64,000 bases of DNA from Tetradesmus obliquus (Eukaryota > Chlorophyta > Chlorophyceae > Sphaeropleales > Scenedesmaceae), in the NCBI GenBank assembly GCA_030272155.1, contig CP126200.1, positions 4,588,001 through 4,652,000 of the forward strand, read 5' to 3'. Positions 23,524-37,636 of the stretch are shown here, piece after piece; position 1 is the first letter of the stretch; each line of letters opens with the position of its first letter. Position numbers and translations under genes: made by a program. The notes beneath the pieces were generated by a model that searched no databases, was not told the origin of the DNA, and saw nothing but the letters and a program-made list of their open reading frames with translations.

Positions 23524-23716
23524 GACGCTTCAAAGGGCACCCGCTTGCGCCCAGCGAGAAGATTCAAGGAAGAAGTGCATTTGCCGCATTGTAACAACAC
23601 GGTGTGCCGCATAGTGATTACGCAGAAGTAGATAATCCTGATCCTTAAAGCATGCACGTGAACCCAAAGGCATCAAGTACATATAGCCCAACAGTGTTTG
23701 CCACGCTCAACGCCGC

Positions 23717-24418
23717 TCACTTGAAGAACAGCTCTCCCAGGCCTGGAATGGTGTTGCACAGCTCGCAGCCGCTGCGGTGGTTGCCGCGCACCTCTTGCAG
23801 CACCAAAGGCCCTTCAAAGGTCTCACCAAACCACTGGAAGCGTGCTCCCTGCTCCTCACACTCAAAGTTGAACTGTGCCAGAGCATTTCTCAGCATTGTG
23901 TAACGAGGGCCCCTGTTGCCACCAAAGCCTGGTCCAAACCCGTAGTAATCTGGCTCCTCATCGTCAGACTCGTCACTTCCTGATTTGTCGCTTTCTGAGT
24001 CGCATGCATCAAAGCCGCTTTCTGCTGCCATCTCTGCAGCAGCTCTGGCAGCTGCTCGCCGCCGCTGTTCATATCGTGCAAAGTCTGGGATCTCGAACGG
24101 GGGAACGGCGTCACTGCATCACAGGAACGACACAGGCAGCAGCTGTAGCTGAGTTCAAACCACAGAAGGTTGGTGAGCAGAAGACAAGGCTTCCAATCCA
24201 ACCATCATAACATGCAGAGGACTGACCAGTGGTGACCAGGATCCAGCATGTGCACAGCATGCTGCATGAACAGCAGTGCTGCATGCGCAACAGTGCTTTC
24301 AACTGGGCAAGTGAAGCCATGCACATGCTGGCACCGCGAATGCTGTACAGCTCGATGCAACGCATAAACTACATTAAATGCAGTGTACTCACTCGGGTCC
24401 GAGCCATCTGCAGTCCAT
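23717..24418 (-). CDS. Unknown acidic 140-residue protein
   Basis: Two exons, 24418-24393 and 24113-23717, joined by a GTGAGT donor and a GATGCAG acceptor. The summed length is 423 bp. The product starts MDCRWLGPDDAVPPFEIPDF, then an Arg/Ala-rich helix (YEQRRRAAARAAAEM), a Ser/Asp/Glu stretch, a Gly/Tyr/Phe patch (YYGFGPGFGGNRG) and a folded-looking C-terminus with FNFECEEQGARFQWFGETFEG and GCELCNTIPGLGELFFK. No family is recognised. It starts about 1.1 kb from the divergent TRMO gene and ends about 190 bp before the start of the next small leftward gene. Confidence 0.6.
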
Positions 24419-25495
24419 CTGTCAGTGCACAACCTGTGCTGCTACCAGCAGTGTGCACCCAGCTCCGCTGTAGTAGTTCTAGAACTATACAACGCTATGT
24501 GACAGGCTCTGCGCGATGCCTCTGTGATCAGATATCGAGTTCGTGGGAGGGTGCTTTCGGGGACGTCGAGACAGTTGACAAGGTAGCATGTATAGCTCGA
24601 TAAGGTCGATACGTAACACATTGACGATAAATGTTTATTTTTGACCTGCTGAAGTAGCTGGAAATCAAGTATGGACATGTTGCATGCTGTGTCATTGTGT
24701 TCACGTGCATGTAAAGTGGCAAGTTAGAGGCTTAAACATGGGTGGACCTTTTAGAGCAACAACAATTTCATAAATCAGATCTCCATCATCAGATGCTGCT
24801 CCCCTGTGGAGGTAGGTCATGAACCTGCATGCTCTGAGGTGCGTCTGACTTAGCTCTGCACTGCACTCTGAGTGTCAGCTGACAGGAATGTGATCAGCCA
24901 ACGTTGACGCAAAGCAGAATGCTACAGCAACCCTGATGATAGCTGTGCGAAGCTTCTGAGGTGCTGCTGGATTTGTCGCACGTTTAAGCTTGTTGCAGCA
25001 ACTCTACTTCAGCCGTTTTGGCGATGTGACCTCTCAGCAGCCTGACCAGCAATTCAAGTGCCTGGCAGCTGCTGCGCTTGCCAGCTCATTGAGCCGTCCC
25101 CTGTTTGCGCAAAGACAACGAGCAAACACATTGATCTGGAGGGTGTCCTCACGTCGTTTCAAGTGTGCCTTCATTGCAGTACAGAACGCAGACTGCCCTC
25201 CTGCGTTGTGCGACACGAGCAAGGGCACCAGTGAACGCCGTGCGCAGCTTGCAATCTGGCACGCCCACCATAACAAACACTCCATCAAAACATGAGTTCC
25301 GTCGTTTCCAAAAGACGCCCATCAGGCCTGCCTTTCGGGGGAGCGAAAGAGGGTTTGCCACAAGTGCAAGAGAGTAACCAGGTGCTTGTGCAGGGGCTGT
25401 CACTGCGTTCAATGCTTTTTGTGATATTAGTTACCATGAACGTGATTCATGAGTGTGTATAGGATCCATACGGAGTTGAAGCGGTCGAACCGGTC
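24419..25495. promoter_or_regulatory. Divergent intergenic region, small acidic gene / TRMO
   Basis: About 1.08 kb between divergent start codons. The genes on both sides need promoters here. I see no motif or repeat I can defend, and no coding signal. Confidence 0.4.
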
Positions 25496-28989
<3,494 letters not shown>

Positions 28990-29979
28990 TGTTGGTTCAC
29001 TCAGCCACCGCAGTGTGGAATCAAATGGTAGTTGCTTAAAATTGAAAGCAGCGTACGTATCCGCTGTGTGGTACCTGTTGTGCATGTTGGGTGGCTGGGC
29101 CTGAGGTGCTCTGTATATTTGTAATGTATGCGCCATCATCAAGTAGGCACATGACAGGCAGCTGGACGCTGCCAGTGATCTCTCTTGTGCAAGCATGCCG
29201 GCTGGTTTGAATTTGGGAACAGCCGTCAAGTGAAGTTGACACTTCATTCCAGCAGAGCAGCTGAGCAACCACAGGATCATGCAGCATCAGGCCCTGAGGC
29301 CCCTGGCACGTGCCTGCTGCACTGCAGCAGCTGTCAGCCTGATTGGTGTGCCGCAAGGGGGTGTGCTCTGGGAATCTATCTGCCTTTGGTCAGGCTGCTG
29401 CTGCCAGCATACCGTGTGTGCTGTAGGGCACTTACTCCTCTGCAACCAGCACTTCCGTACTGCCAAGCTTACCCCGTCCACGTTCACCCTAACCACAAGA
29501 CGCATCGACGTTTCAGACAAACAAGTTGTCAAGGTGCAATGTCGGGCAAGAAAAAGCAAAAGTCAAGCCGGATGGGGAGGTTACGAGAGACAGCAGCAGC
29601 AACAGACGAGCACGCTCCAGGGGGCAACAGAGCCTGGCAAATGTTTGCAAAGCAATACTTATTGTTCACAATGTCTTTTGAAGCGCGGTTAGCATCAACC
29701 GATGGAGGACGCTGTCTTGTTAGAATCTGGGCAGGCGTTCCTTTGCTGGAGTTGGGACGCTGCGAAACGTGACAGCCGGAAAGCAGGCTACTACAGCGAC
29801 TACAATCGTCAATTGAGTCGGATCAGTCACATTGCGGCGAAAGCCAGCTCCTGTGCAGCCCAACTGCGCCCACCACCACAGAGCAGTCTGCACCGTGTAT
29901 TCTAGGCGCTACTGCATGCTTTTGTGCATTAACAAAGGTATTTAGTATCCAATTCATCAGCTAGCGTAGCTTGCAGCCC
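28990..29979. other. Intergenic region TRMO / PB1-BED gene
   Basis: 3' flank of TRMO and promoter plus leader of the next gene. A TGTAA signal is at 29120-29124. A small frame starting MSGKKKQKSS (ATG near 29539) lies in the likely 5' leader; it may be an upstream ORF but has no recognisable domain. Confidence 0.45.
29120..29124 (+). terminator. TGTAA poly(A)-like signal after TRMO
   Basis: TGTAA about 130 nt after the TRMO stop codon, the position expected for a green-algal poly(A) signal. Confidence 0.5.
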
Positions 29980-31543
29980 ATGGAACAGACAGAAGCAACG
30001 CCTGACGGGCAACATGAGCTGCGACGCCATGGCGATCATTCAGGTGCGCTTCTCGGACTTCACAAGCATTTCTAGGACCATTGGTGCCCTTGTGTGGCAA
30101 GAGTCACAGCTGTTCCTTAGCAGCATTCCTTGGCAGCATTCCATAAGGGTCCGCCTCAACATACCTGCCCCGGCTGCCGAGCGAGGCTCGAAAAACCAAT
30201 GGTCTGCACCCTTGACCTGTTCATGCTATTAATCTGACCTCTGCGCTTCACTTGCCGGACCCGCCTTCGGCGTTCTCAGGCTCCCCATCGTCTCGCAGCA
30301 AGCCATGCCGTGTGCACCTGGTAGGTGTGTTAAATGGCGGGCAGCTGGTGCATCTGGGCCCCTATACGTTGCCCTCACAGGGCGAGAGCCCTGGCCTGCT
30401 GGACTTCGCAACCACCATGAAGCGCCTCATCACCATCAACCAGGGCCAGGACACGTGGTGGAGGCTCGAGTATACATGGTAAGCAAGGCAGGTTTGTTAC
30501 GTTTCTTACGCGCGCAAGCAATTGAGCGCTTGCAGGCCACACATGCCTTGGACCAGCCAACTGCAGCTGTACAGCAAAACAAGTGCCAGGTGCAGCAGCA
30601 AAACCGCCACTGCTCTTTTCAAGCACGCCTCCCTCAAACTTGCTCTGCTGCTAGCACTGACGCTGGCAGTGTTGCTGCCCTGCTACCGCCCTTGTCACCT
30701 TCCCTTTTCAAATGCACCTGCAACAGCTATGGCAATCCTGTGCCTATTCTGTCAGATGAGGCACTCAAGGAGGCTTTTGCCTATTTCAGGGAGCAAAACA
30801 CAACCCTGGCCCCTGATGCAGCAGCAGCAGCTTGCCGCCTGTACCTCACCCCTACTGCACATCCACCTCCTTGGAGTCTCACCGACTACCTCTCAGAGAC
30901 CCGCATCGCACCAACCCTAAACCCTCCAGGGTCGCAGTCCAGTGGCGACCTGGCAGCTGCCAACACTGAACCCTCAGATGCAGGCACGGCCGCGGCTGCG
31001 GTGACTGCAGCAGCAGGCGGCAGGGGTGGGTCAGGTGATGGTGCCTGCAGTAGCAGCAGCAGCCATGAGGGCCAGCACCAGCAGCACACAGCTGGCCACA
31101 CTGCTGCTGCTGCTGTAGCACCAGCAACAGCAGGGGCAGACACGCTGCTGCTGGTACCTGCTGACAGCGGATCCTTCACAGCCCAGCAGCAGCAGCAGCA
31201 GCAGCAGCTAGCGTGGTGCAACAGGGGTAGCTTCTGCCATGTCCAGCAGCAGCTGCCAGCTGTTGATGCAGCTGCAGCACCCCGCGCAGCAAAGCGGCAT
31301 GCAGCAGGCTCCCCAGAGCAGCACAGCAAGCCAACACAGCAGCAGCAGCAGCAGCAGCAGACGCAGCAGCAGCAGCAGGCATTGGTGCAGCAGGACCTGG
31401 CAGCAGCAGCACCAGCTGCAGCAAAAGAGCAGCAGCAGGGCCTGTCTCTGCAGCGCCAAGTAGGTGCTGGTGGCTCAGGTGGCAGTGACTCAAGGGGCAC
31501 GAAAGCTCCTAAGCATGGCAGCAGCAGCAGCCCCCGCTCCCAG

Positions 31544-31577
<34 letters not shown>

Positions 31578-31722
31578 TCCCAGCAGCACCTGGACTGGAG
31601 GTGTTCGAGCTACAGCAGCAGCAGCAGCAGCAGCAGGTGGGAGGCTTTGTCAGCCCGTTTGTTGTAGCATCAGCAGAGCCAAGTCCAGCTGCTGTGGCAC
31701 TCCCTGAGCCTCACCCGCATCT

Positions 31723-31764
<42 letters not shown>

Positions 31765-33937
31765 CACAGCTGCTGCTGCTTACCATGCTGGCCTGGACCC
31801 AGGGCTGCTGACTCAGCAACAGGAGGGCCTGGCCAGGCAGCACTCAGCAAGCATGCTGACTCAGCAGCAGCAGCAGCAGCAGCAGCAAGGCCTGCAGGCA
31901 AACTTCCTGCAAGCTAGACCTGGCAGTGACCATGAAGTTCAGTTTGAAGGTGGAATGGAAGCCTACAGCAACTCAGGGTCTATATCAGCACACCTTGACC
32001 AGCTGCAGCAGCTGCACCTGAGCAGCTTTAGCAAGAGCAACAGCAGCAGCGGCGGCGGCAACTTGCCCCCTGCAGGACTGTGCAGCGTTACATCAGGTGC
32101 AGCACTGGAGCCGCCGCCGCAGCAGCAGCAGGCGTGGATGCTTGCTGCGCAGCAACAGCAGCAGCTGCTGCTGGTTGGCAGCAGCCAGCTGGCTGTACAG
32201 CTAGGAGGGTTGCCGAGCTACAGCAACATCCTGGCACAAGGCAGCAGCGGTGACCTGGCAGCAGCAGCAGCGCAGGCTGGCAGCAGCAGGCCTAGCCGCG
32301 GCGCTGCTGCTGCTGCTGCTGACAGCAGCCTGCAGGGGCTGCAGCTGTCACTGGCTAGCTCCCGAGCCAAGGCAGAGACAAAGACCAAGTATGCGGATGG
32401 TGAGTGTTGAGTCAGCCAGCCACGCATCACCTCCAACCGGAATGCGGCGTGACAAGGTAGTATACAGCAACACTGGTAGACGTTGTCGCAAGCTATCACA
32501 CGTTTTTGGAAGTTACATCATCAGCGCATGCAGCACCCTGATAGCAATGCACCACGCTGTTGTTTGCCCTCGCATGTTCCATGCGTCACCTGCTAACGCA
32601 GCCTTGTGCAGTGCCTGTTCATTTGACCCTTCTCCATCCCTTTGTGACAAACATCAACGCCAGCGCAAACATCATTAACTACTGCCATTTCACCCCGCAG
32701 GCCGCTTCAAGGACGAGGCCAGGCACCAGCAGCGGCTGGCAGACATGGCGGGCCGCTGCGGGGCGCTGTTTGGCGGCGCCATTGCGCAGCAGATCCGCAT
32801 CGAGCACCACAAGCGCGTGACGTGCCTGGTGTGCAGCGGCACAGTGGTGCCCTACGAGGCCTACCACATTGATGCCGTCAGGTGGGTTGTGTTGTCATGA
32901 GCAACAAGGGTTCACTGGCTAGCAAGGAACAAATCAGATGCAGGTACGATGCAGAGAGCCAGTGGTTGCTGTACACGTTGCCGGGCATATGGGGCGTGCC
33001 TGGTGTGCAGCGGCACAATTGTGCCGTATGAGGCCTACCACATTGACGCCATCAGGTGGGTGCGGCGGCTGACCCTATACATATGTGTTGATGGAGGTGG
33101 TCCGTGCACTCATTTACACATTTGACCTCCAGTTTAGCTACGAGGCCTACCACATTGATGCCATCAGGTGGGTGCGGCGGCTGGTCGTGTGTTCTGCAGG
33201 TTGCTGCTGGCAATGATAGCACGGTCGGCACCTAGTCGCCGGGCGGTGATCTGCATTTTGAGCGATATTTGGCGACCAACATGGCAGTGGTGTTTGGGCC
33301 ATGCCTTGTTGATGCTTGCAGGAAGCACTTCGTGAGGCACGACGAGCCCTGGCTGCGTGTGTGCTGCTGCAGCTTGGATTCACGTGCTTGCTGCAACGAA
33401 ACGGCATCCACCCACAGTGTACGTCAAGCAGTTGACAACCTCCCTCAGACCTTTGGCACACCAGTTGCATGCCTTCTGCACGCCTCGTTGTATGCAGGAA
33501 GCACATTGTGAGGCACCACAAGCCCTGGCTGGCTGAGAAGGGTGTTGATGACACTAATGTGCCAAACCTGCACACTGCAATCCCCCATTCTTATGTCTCT
33601 TTTGCATGCCCTCTGCACGCCTTCAAGGCAACAAGTTGTTGATGCTTGCAGGAAGCACTTTGTGAGGCACCATGAGCCTTGGCTGGCTGAGCGAGGTGTT
33701 GATGTGGACCTGTGGCGAAAGAGCTGCGCACCACTCTCAAAAGGACAGGCAGCAGCACGTGGCAGCGGCAGCAGCAGCAGCATCGCTGGTGCTAGGCCCG
33801 CAGGTGCTGCTGCTGCTGCAGATGGCGGCAGTGGTTTGGCAGCTGCTGGGGATGAAGCAGCAGCAGGGGAGGTGGAGGAGGCGGGGGTGCGCAGGGCGAG
33901 CGGCACCAGGCACGCCGACGGTGAGCGCGTACTCGGC

Positions 33938-33969
<32 letters not shown>

Positions 33970-34055
33970 GCTGCTGTGATGCATCACGTAACAACCTGCG
34001 GCCCAAGCATGCTACAATGCAGCTGTCGCTGTGGAGCAGCACTTTGATCACCGTC

Positions 34056-34096
<41 letters not shown>

Positions 34097-34182
34097 GATG
34101 CGTCATTCAACAACCTACACCCCAAATGTGCTGCTATGCAGCTGTTGAAACATTGTGGAACAGCACTGTGACCACTGCATGC

Positions 34183-34233
<51 letters not shown>

Positions 34234-35524
34234 AGGCCGCTACAAGGACCCCCAGCAGCACCAGCAGCGCCTGGCCGACATGCAGTCGCGCTGCGCGGCG
34301 CTGTTTGGCGGCGCGATGACTCACCACTGGAGCATTGTGAGCCACAAGAGCATCGCCTGCCACCTGTGCAGCCAGAACATCACGCCGTATGCAGCATACC
34401 ACCCAGACTGCCTTAGGTGAGCTGCTGCTGCACAGCATTGCGATGGATTTACATGTAACTCTCCTCTCTCAAAGGAATGCGACATGTGCTGGGCCACATG
34501 GCTGCATGGCTGTGGGCAGTTGGGCAGTTGGGCGTGCCTCAGGTGAGCTGCTGCTGCACAGCTATGCAACATCATGCAGCATTATGCAGCACCTTTTTTC
34601 AGCATTCTGTACCTGTATGAAACAAAATGCTGCTCCACACGGCTGCTTGGGTGCACGGGGGAATAGGCATGACAGCAGGCGACAGCAGGCGACAGCAGGC
34701 TGTTGTAAAAGGCACTGGTTAACACATGCGCTGCAGCACTGCTCAATGGACAGTTGAGATTGGTGGTGTATGCTGCTCATGCTTGTGGTGCATGCGTGTA
34801 CTGATATCAGTGCATCATGATGTTGAAGCACAGGCTGACTGGATGCAACTTGTTTCTTGCAGGAAGCACTTTGTGCGGCGGCACGAAGATGTCCTGATAG
34901 CAGCTGGCGTCGACGTGTCTGCTTGGTCAAAGGGTGAGTTTGACCAGGGTACTTAAACAGAGCGAAGCATAACATTGATTTGTAGCAGTGCCCGCGCAAC
35001 AGGCAGTGCATATGAGCAACACATGCAGAGCCATATCCTGACAATCCAACTGCTATTCCAGTAACAACTGTGTATGCACGCAGCTATGCCTCTCTGCATG
35101 CAACCAGTGGTTCCGACCCCACTTCTGCTTCAATCGTTTACCTTTACTGCCGGACCATATCAATCATGTATCGCCAGGGATTCCAATGGGCAGAAGGAAG
35201 TTGAAGGCACTGCTGCAACAGCAGCAGCAGCTGCAGGAGCAGCAGCAGCAGCAGCAACTGCCTGCAGAGCTGCTGCTGCAGATGCAGCCCATGCAGCAGC
35301 AGCAGCAGCAGCAGCTGCAGGGCTTGGTGACTCATGCGTCACTGCTGCAGACCACAGATGCAAATGCAGCCCCACAGCAGCAGCAGCAGCAGCAGCAGCA
35401 AGTTGTGCTGCTGCCAGCCGGCAGCCAGCCAGGGACTTGGGCCTGGCTGCCATCACAGGAGCAGCAGCTGCAGATGCACCAGCACATCTTCCTGCAGAAG
35501 CAGCACCTCCAGCAGCAGCACCTT

Positions 35525-35555
<31 letters not shown>

Positions 35556-35842
35556 TGTTCAACCTGCAGCAGAATGGCTTTGCGACAGCTTTGGCAGCAC
35601 CTGCCCAGGCACCAGAGCAGCAGGCAAACCTGCAGCAGCAGCAGCAGCAGCTCTTTAACCTGCAGCAGAATGAATCTGCAGTGGCTGTGGCAGCACCTGC
35701 CCAGGCCCCTGAGCAGCAGGCAGACCTGCAGCAACAGCAGCAGCAGCAGCAGCAGCAGGTGGCAGCTGTGACATCACCTGGGCAGGCCTTTGGCAGCCCA
35801 GCTGTCCCCGCATCACCAGACACACAAGGGCCACCCCCAGCC

Positions 35843-35881
<39 letters not shown>

Positions 35882-36105
35882 CTGGCTCCAGCTGCTGAGT
35901 TGGCAGTTGTGCAATTTGCCCAGCCAGCTGTTACCCTGCAGCCCCCTAGCTTACATAACAGCAGCAGCAGCGACGGCGGCGCTGTCAGCATGTCAGCAGC
36001 ACTGGGCGCCGCTGCCGCCCCCATGCAGGACGCGCAGCAGCACCTGCCAATGGAGGGGGTAGCAGAACCACAGATGAGTCCTGCAAGCATAAGCACTAAC
36101 ATGCT

Positions 36106-36161
<56 letters not shown>

Positions 36162-36213
36162 CGAGGCCTTTGACTAGCAGGAGTGCCTTGGCGCCCGCGC
36201 TAGCTGCTGCCGC

Positions 36214-36254
<41 letters not shown>

Positions 36255-36270
36255 CTCCACCCAGCGCCCT

Positions 36271-36302
<32 letters not shown>

Positions 36303-36592
36303 TGCAGCAGCAGGCCAAGCCTGAATTCACCACTGCTGACTGGGCCCGCCACATTACAGATGCATGCGGCTTAAGCCCTATGTCATTGGGTACCACGCCC
36401 TTCATGGGTTTAGGGTTTGGCCCGATGTCGCTGTCACCTGCATTTGGCTTGCAGGATTTGGGTATGGGTGGTGTGGGGTCACTCACAGAAGCTGATGTGG
36501 CAGCGATGTGGGCAGATGATGAGGAGCAGGATCTTGATGCTGCACTGGCTGAGGCACTGCTGAGGCAGGGGCCCTGGTCCTTTGAGCGGTAG
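29980..36592 (+). CDS. PB1-like, twin BED-like zinc-finger, polyQ protein
   Basis: Eight exons: 29980-30043, 30280-30478, 30727-32399, 32701-32881, 33652-33920, 34236-34416, 34863-34933 and 35178-36592 (4053 bp, 1350 aa). Residues of about 25-130 resemble a PB1 interaction domain (KPCRVHLVGVLNGGQLV, then WWRLEYTCYGNPVPILSDEA and LKEAFAYF). Exon 3 is mostly Gln/Ala/Ser. Two homologous zinc-finger cassettes follow: GRFKDEARHQQRLADM with CLVC and RKHFVRHHE, and GRYKDPQQHQQRLADM with CHLC and RKHFVRRHE. The spacing C-x2-C-x17-H-x3/4-H fits BED or C2H2 fingers. The last exon is polyQ/polyA and ends with an acidic LTEADVAAMWADDEEQDLD. A transcriptional regulator is the natural guess; the target is unknown. 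Introns between the cassette halves are full of partial exon copies. Confidence 0.75.
32995..33185 (+). repeat. Two decoy copies of PB1/BED exon 4 3' end
   Basis: The block GAGGCCTACCACATTGA(T/C)GCC followed by ATCAG and GTGGG recurs at about 32995-33062 and 33137-33185 after the real exon end at 32881. Each copy keeps a donor; the second and third share the same downstream GTGCGGCGGCTG. Confidence 0.92.
33322..33545 (+). repeat. Two decoy copies of PB1/BED exon 5 5' end
   Basis: Acceptors TGCAG followed by GAAGCACTTCGTGAGGCAC (33322) and GAAGCACATTGTGAGGCAC (33498) precede the full exon at 33652 (GAAGCACTTTGTGAGGCAC). Spacing is 176 and 154 bp. Only the third continues into GVDVDLW and a usable donor in frame. 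Confidence 0.92.
34184..34233 (+). repeat. CTG run ending at PB1/BED exon 6 acceptor
   Basis: About 16 pure CTG units run into the CAG acceptor at 34235. Similar CTG runs occur earlier in the same intron (33939-33966, 34063-34094). Confidence 0.95.
34404..34560 (+). repeat. Copy of PB1/BED exon 6 donor region
   Basis: GTGAGCTGCTGCTGCACAGC after CCTTAG at 34417 is repeated after CCTCAG at about 34538. The duplication covers the last few exon bases, the donor and the first 20 or so intron bases. Confidence 0.8.
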
Positions 36593-36656
36593 GCAGCTTT
36601 GACAGCAGCAGCAGCAGCAGCAGCAGCGCTGGCTGTTTGAGCTGTCATCATGATGT

Positions 36657-37030
36657 AGGTATGAATGGTGTGGGGTCACTCACTGAGGCTGATGTTGCAG
36701 CGATGTGGGCTGATGATGAGGAGCAGGATGTTGATGCTGCCCTAGCTGAGGCACTGCTGAGGCAGGGGCCCTGGTCCTTTGAGCGGTAGGCAACTGTTAA
36801 CAGCACCAACAGCAGCAGCAGCAGCCGCAGCGGCGGCTGTTCGAGCGGTGTTGGGTCAACAGGATTTGGGTATGGGTGGTGTTGGGGTCACTCACAGAAG
36901 CTGATGTGGCAGCCATGTGGGCTGATGATGAGGAGCAGGACCTTGATGCTGCACTGGCTGAGGCACTGCTGAGGCAGGGGCCCTGGTCCTTTGAGCGGTA
37001 GGCAGCTGTCGACAGCAGCAGCAGCAGCAG
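36657..37030 (+). repeat. Two extra copies of the PB1/BED gene 3' end
   Basis: The last coding stretch (GATGTGGCAGCGATGTGGGC through TTTGAGCGGTAGG) recurs at about 36657-36790 and 36861-37003 after the stop at 36590-36592. Each copy is followed by a short CAG tract and CTGGCTGTT or CGGCTGTT. Each keeps the DDEEQD coding potential and the stop. They are presumably in the 3' UTR. Confidence 0.92.
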
Positions 37031-37204
37031 CAGTGCTGGCTGTTTGAGCGGTCATAAGGATTGCACAGAGGCAGCGTTGGCTGCATGGAAACTGCTGCTG
37101 TGGAGGCGGTTTGGTGGGGGTGGTGGCGGTGTACAGCTGGGTGATGTTGGCAGCGGCACACTGTACAACACAGCCATGGGGGCAGCAGCTGCACTGCTTA
37201 GCGC

Positions 37205-37300
37205 CTTGTGTCTGGATACCTTGGTGTCTGGATACCTTGGTGTCTGGATACCTTGGTGTCTGGATACCTTGGTGTCTGGATACCTTGGTGTCTGGGAACT
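37205..37300 (+). repeat. 16-bp tandem repeat, about 6 units
   Basis: GTCTGGATACCTTGGT repeated head to tail with no visible substitutions. Confidence 0.95.
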
Positions 37301-37516
37301 GTGCTTGCTGCTCTGGATGCGCGGCATCAATAGCCATTTGAACGGAGCTTTGGTCATCATTGGCGTGTCTCTATCGGTATGAGGTGGATGCGTAGTAAAG
37401 CATTGGGACTGCGGCATGCGTGTTGGTGGTGGTGAGCTAGGCTGTTTAGGAACCACCCAGCAAGGAGGTGGCAGCTGCCCGCAGCATGCAGCAGTGCCGG
37501 ACAGCACTTCATACAC

Positions 37517-37636
37517 TGCATACCGCACGGTCTGGCAGTCGTATGTCAGGTCGTAATCAGACCCTACGGTATGCACCGGTATGCCAGGTCACCAGAGCCG
37601 GTATGTTCAGGTCGGCCGAGCATGCCATACCGGTGC
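37517..37636. repeat. Nested short inverted repeats around CCGGTAT
   Basis: TGCATACCG (37517-37525) pairs with CGGTATGCA (37567-37575), and GCACCGGTATG (37573-37583) pairs with CATACCGGTGC (37626-37636). Two overlapping hairpins are possible. No element or gene is recognised. Confidence 0.7.
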
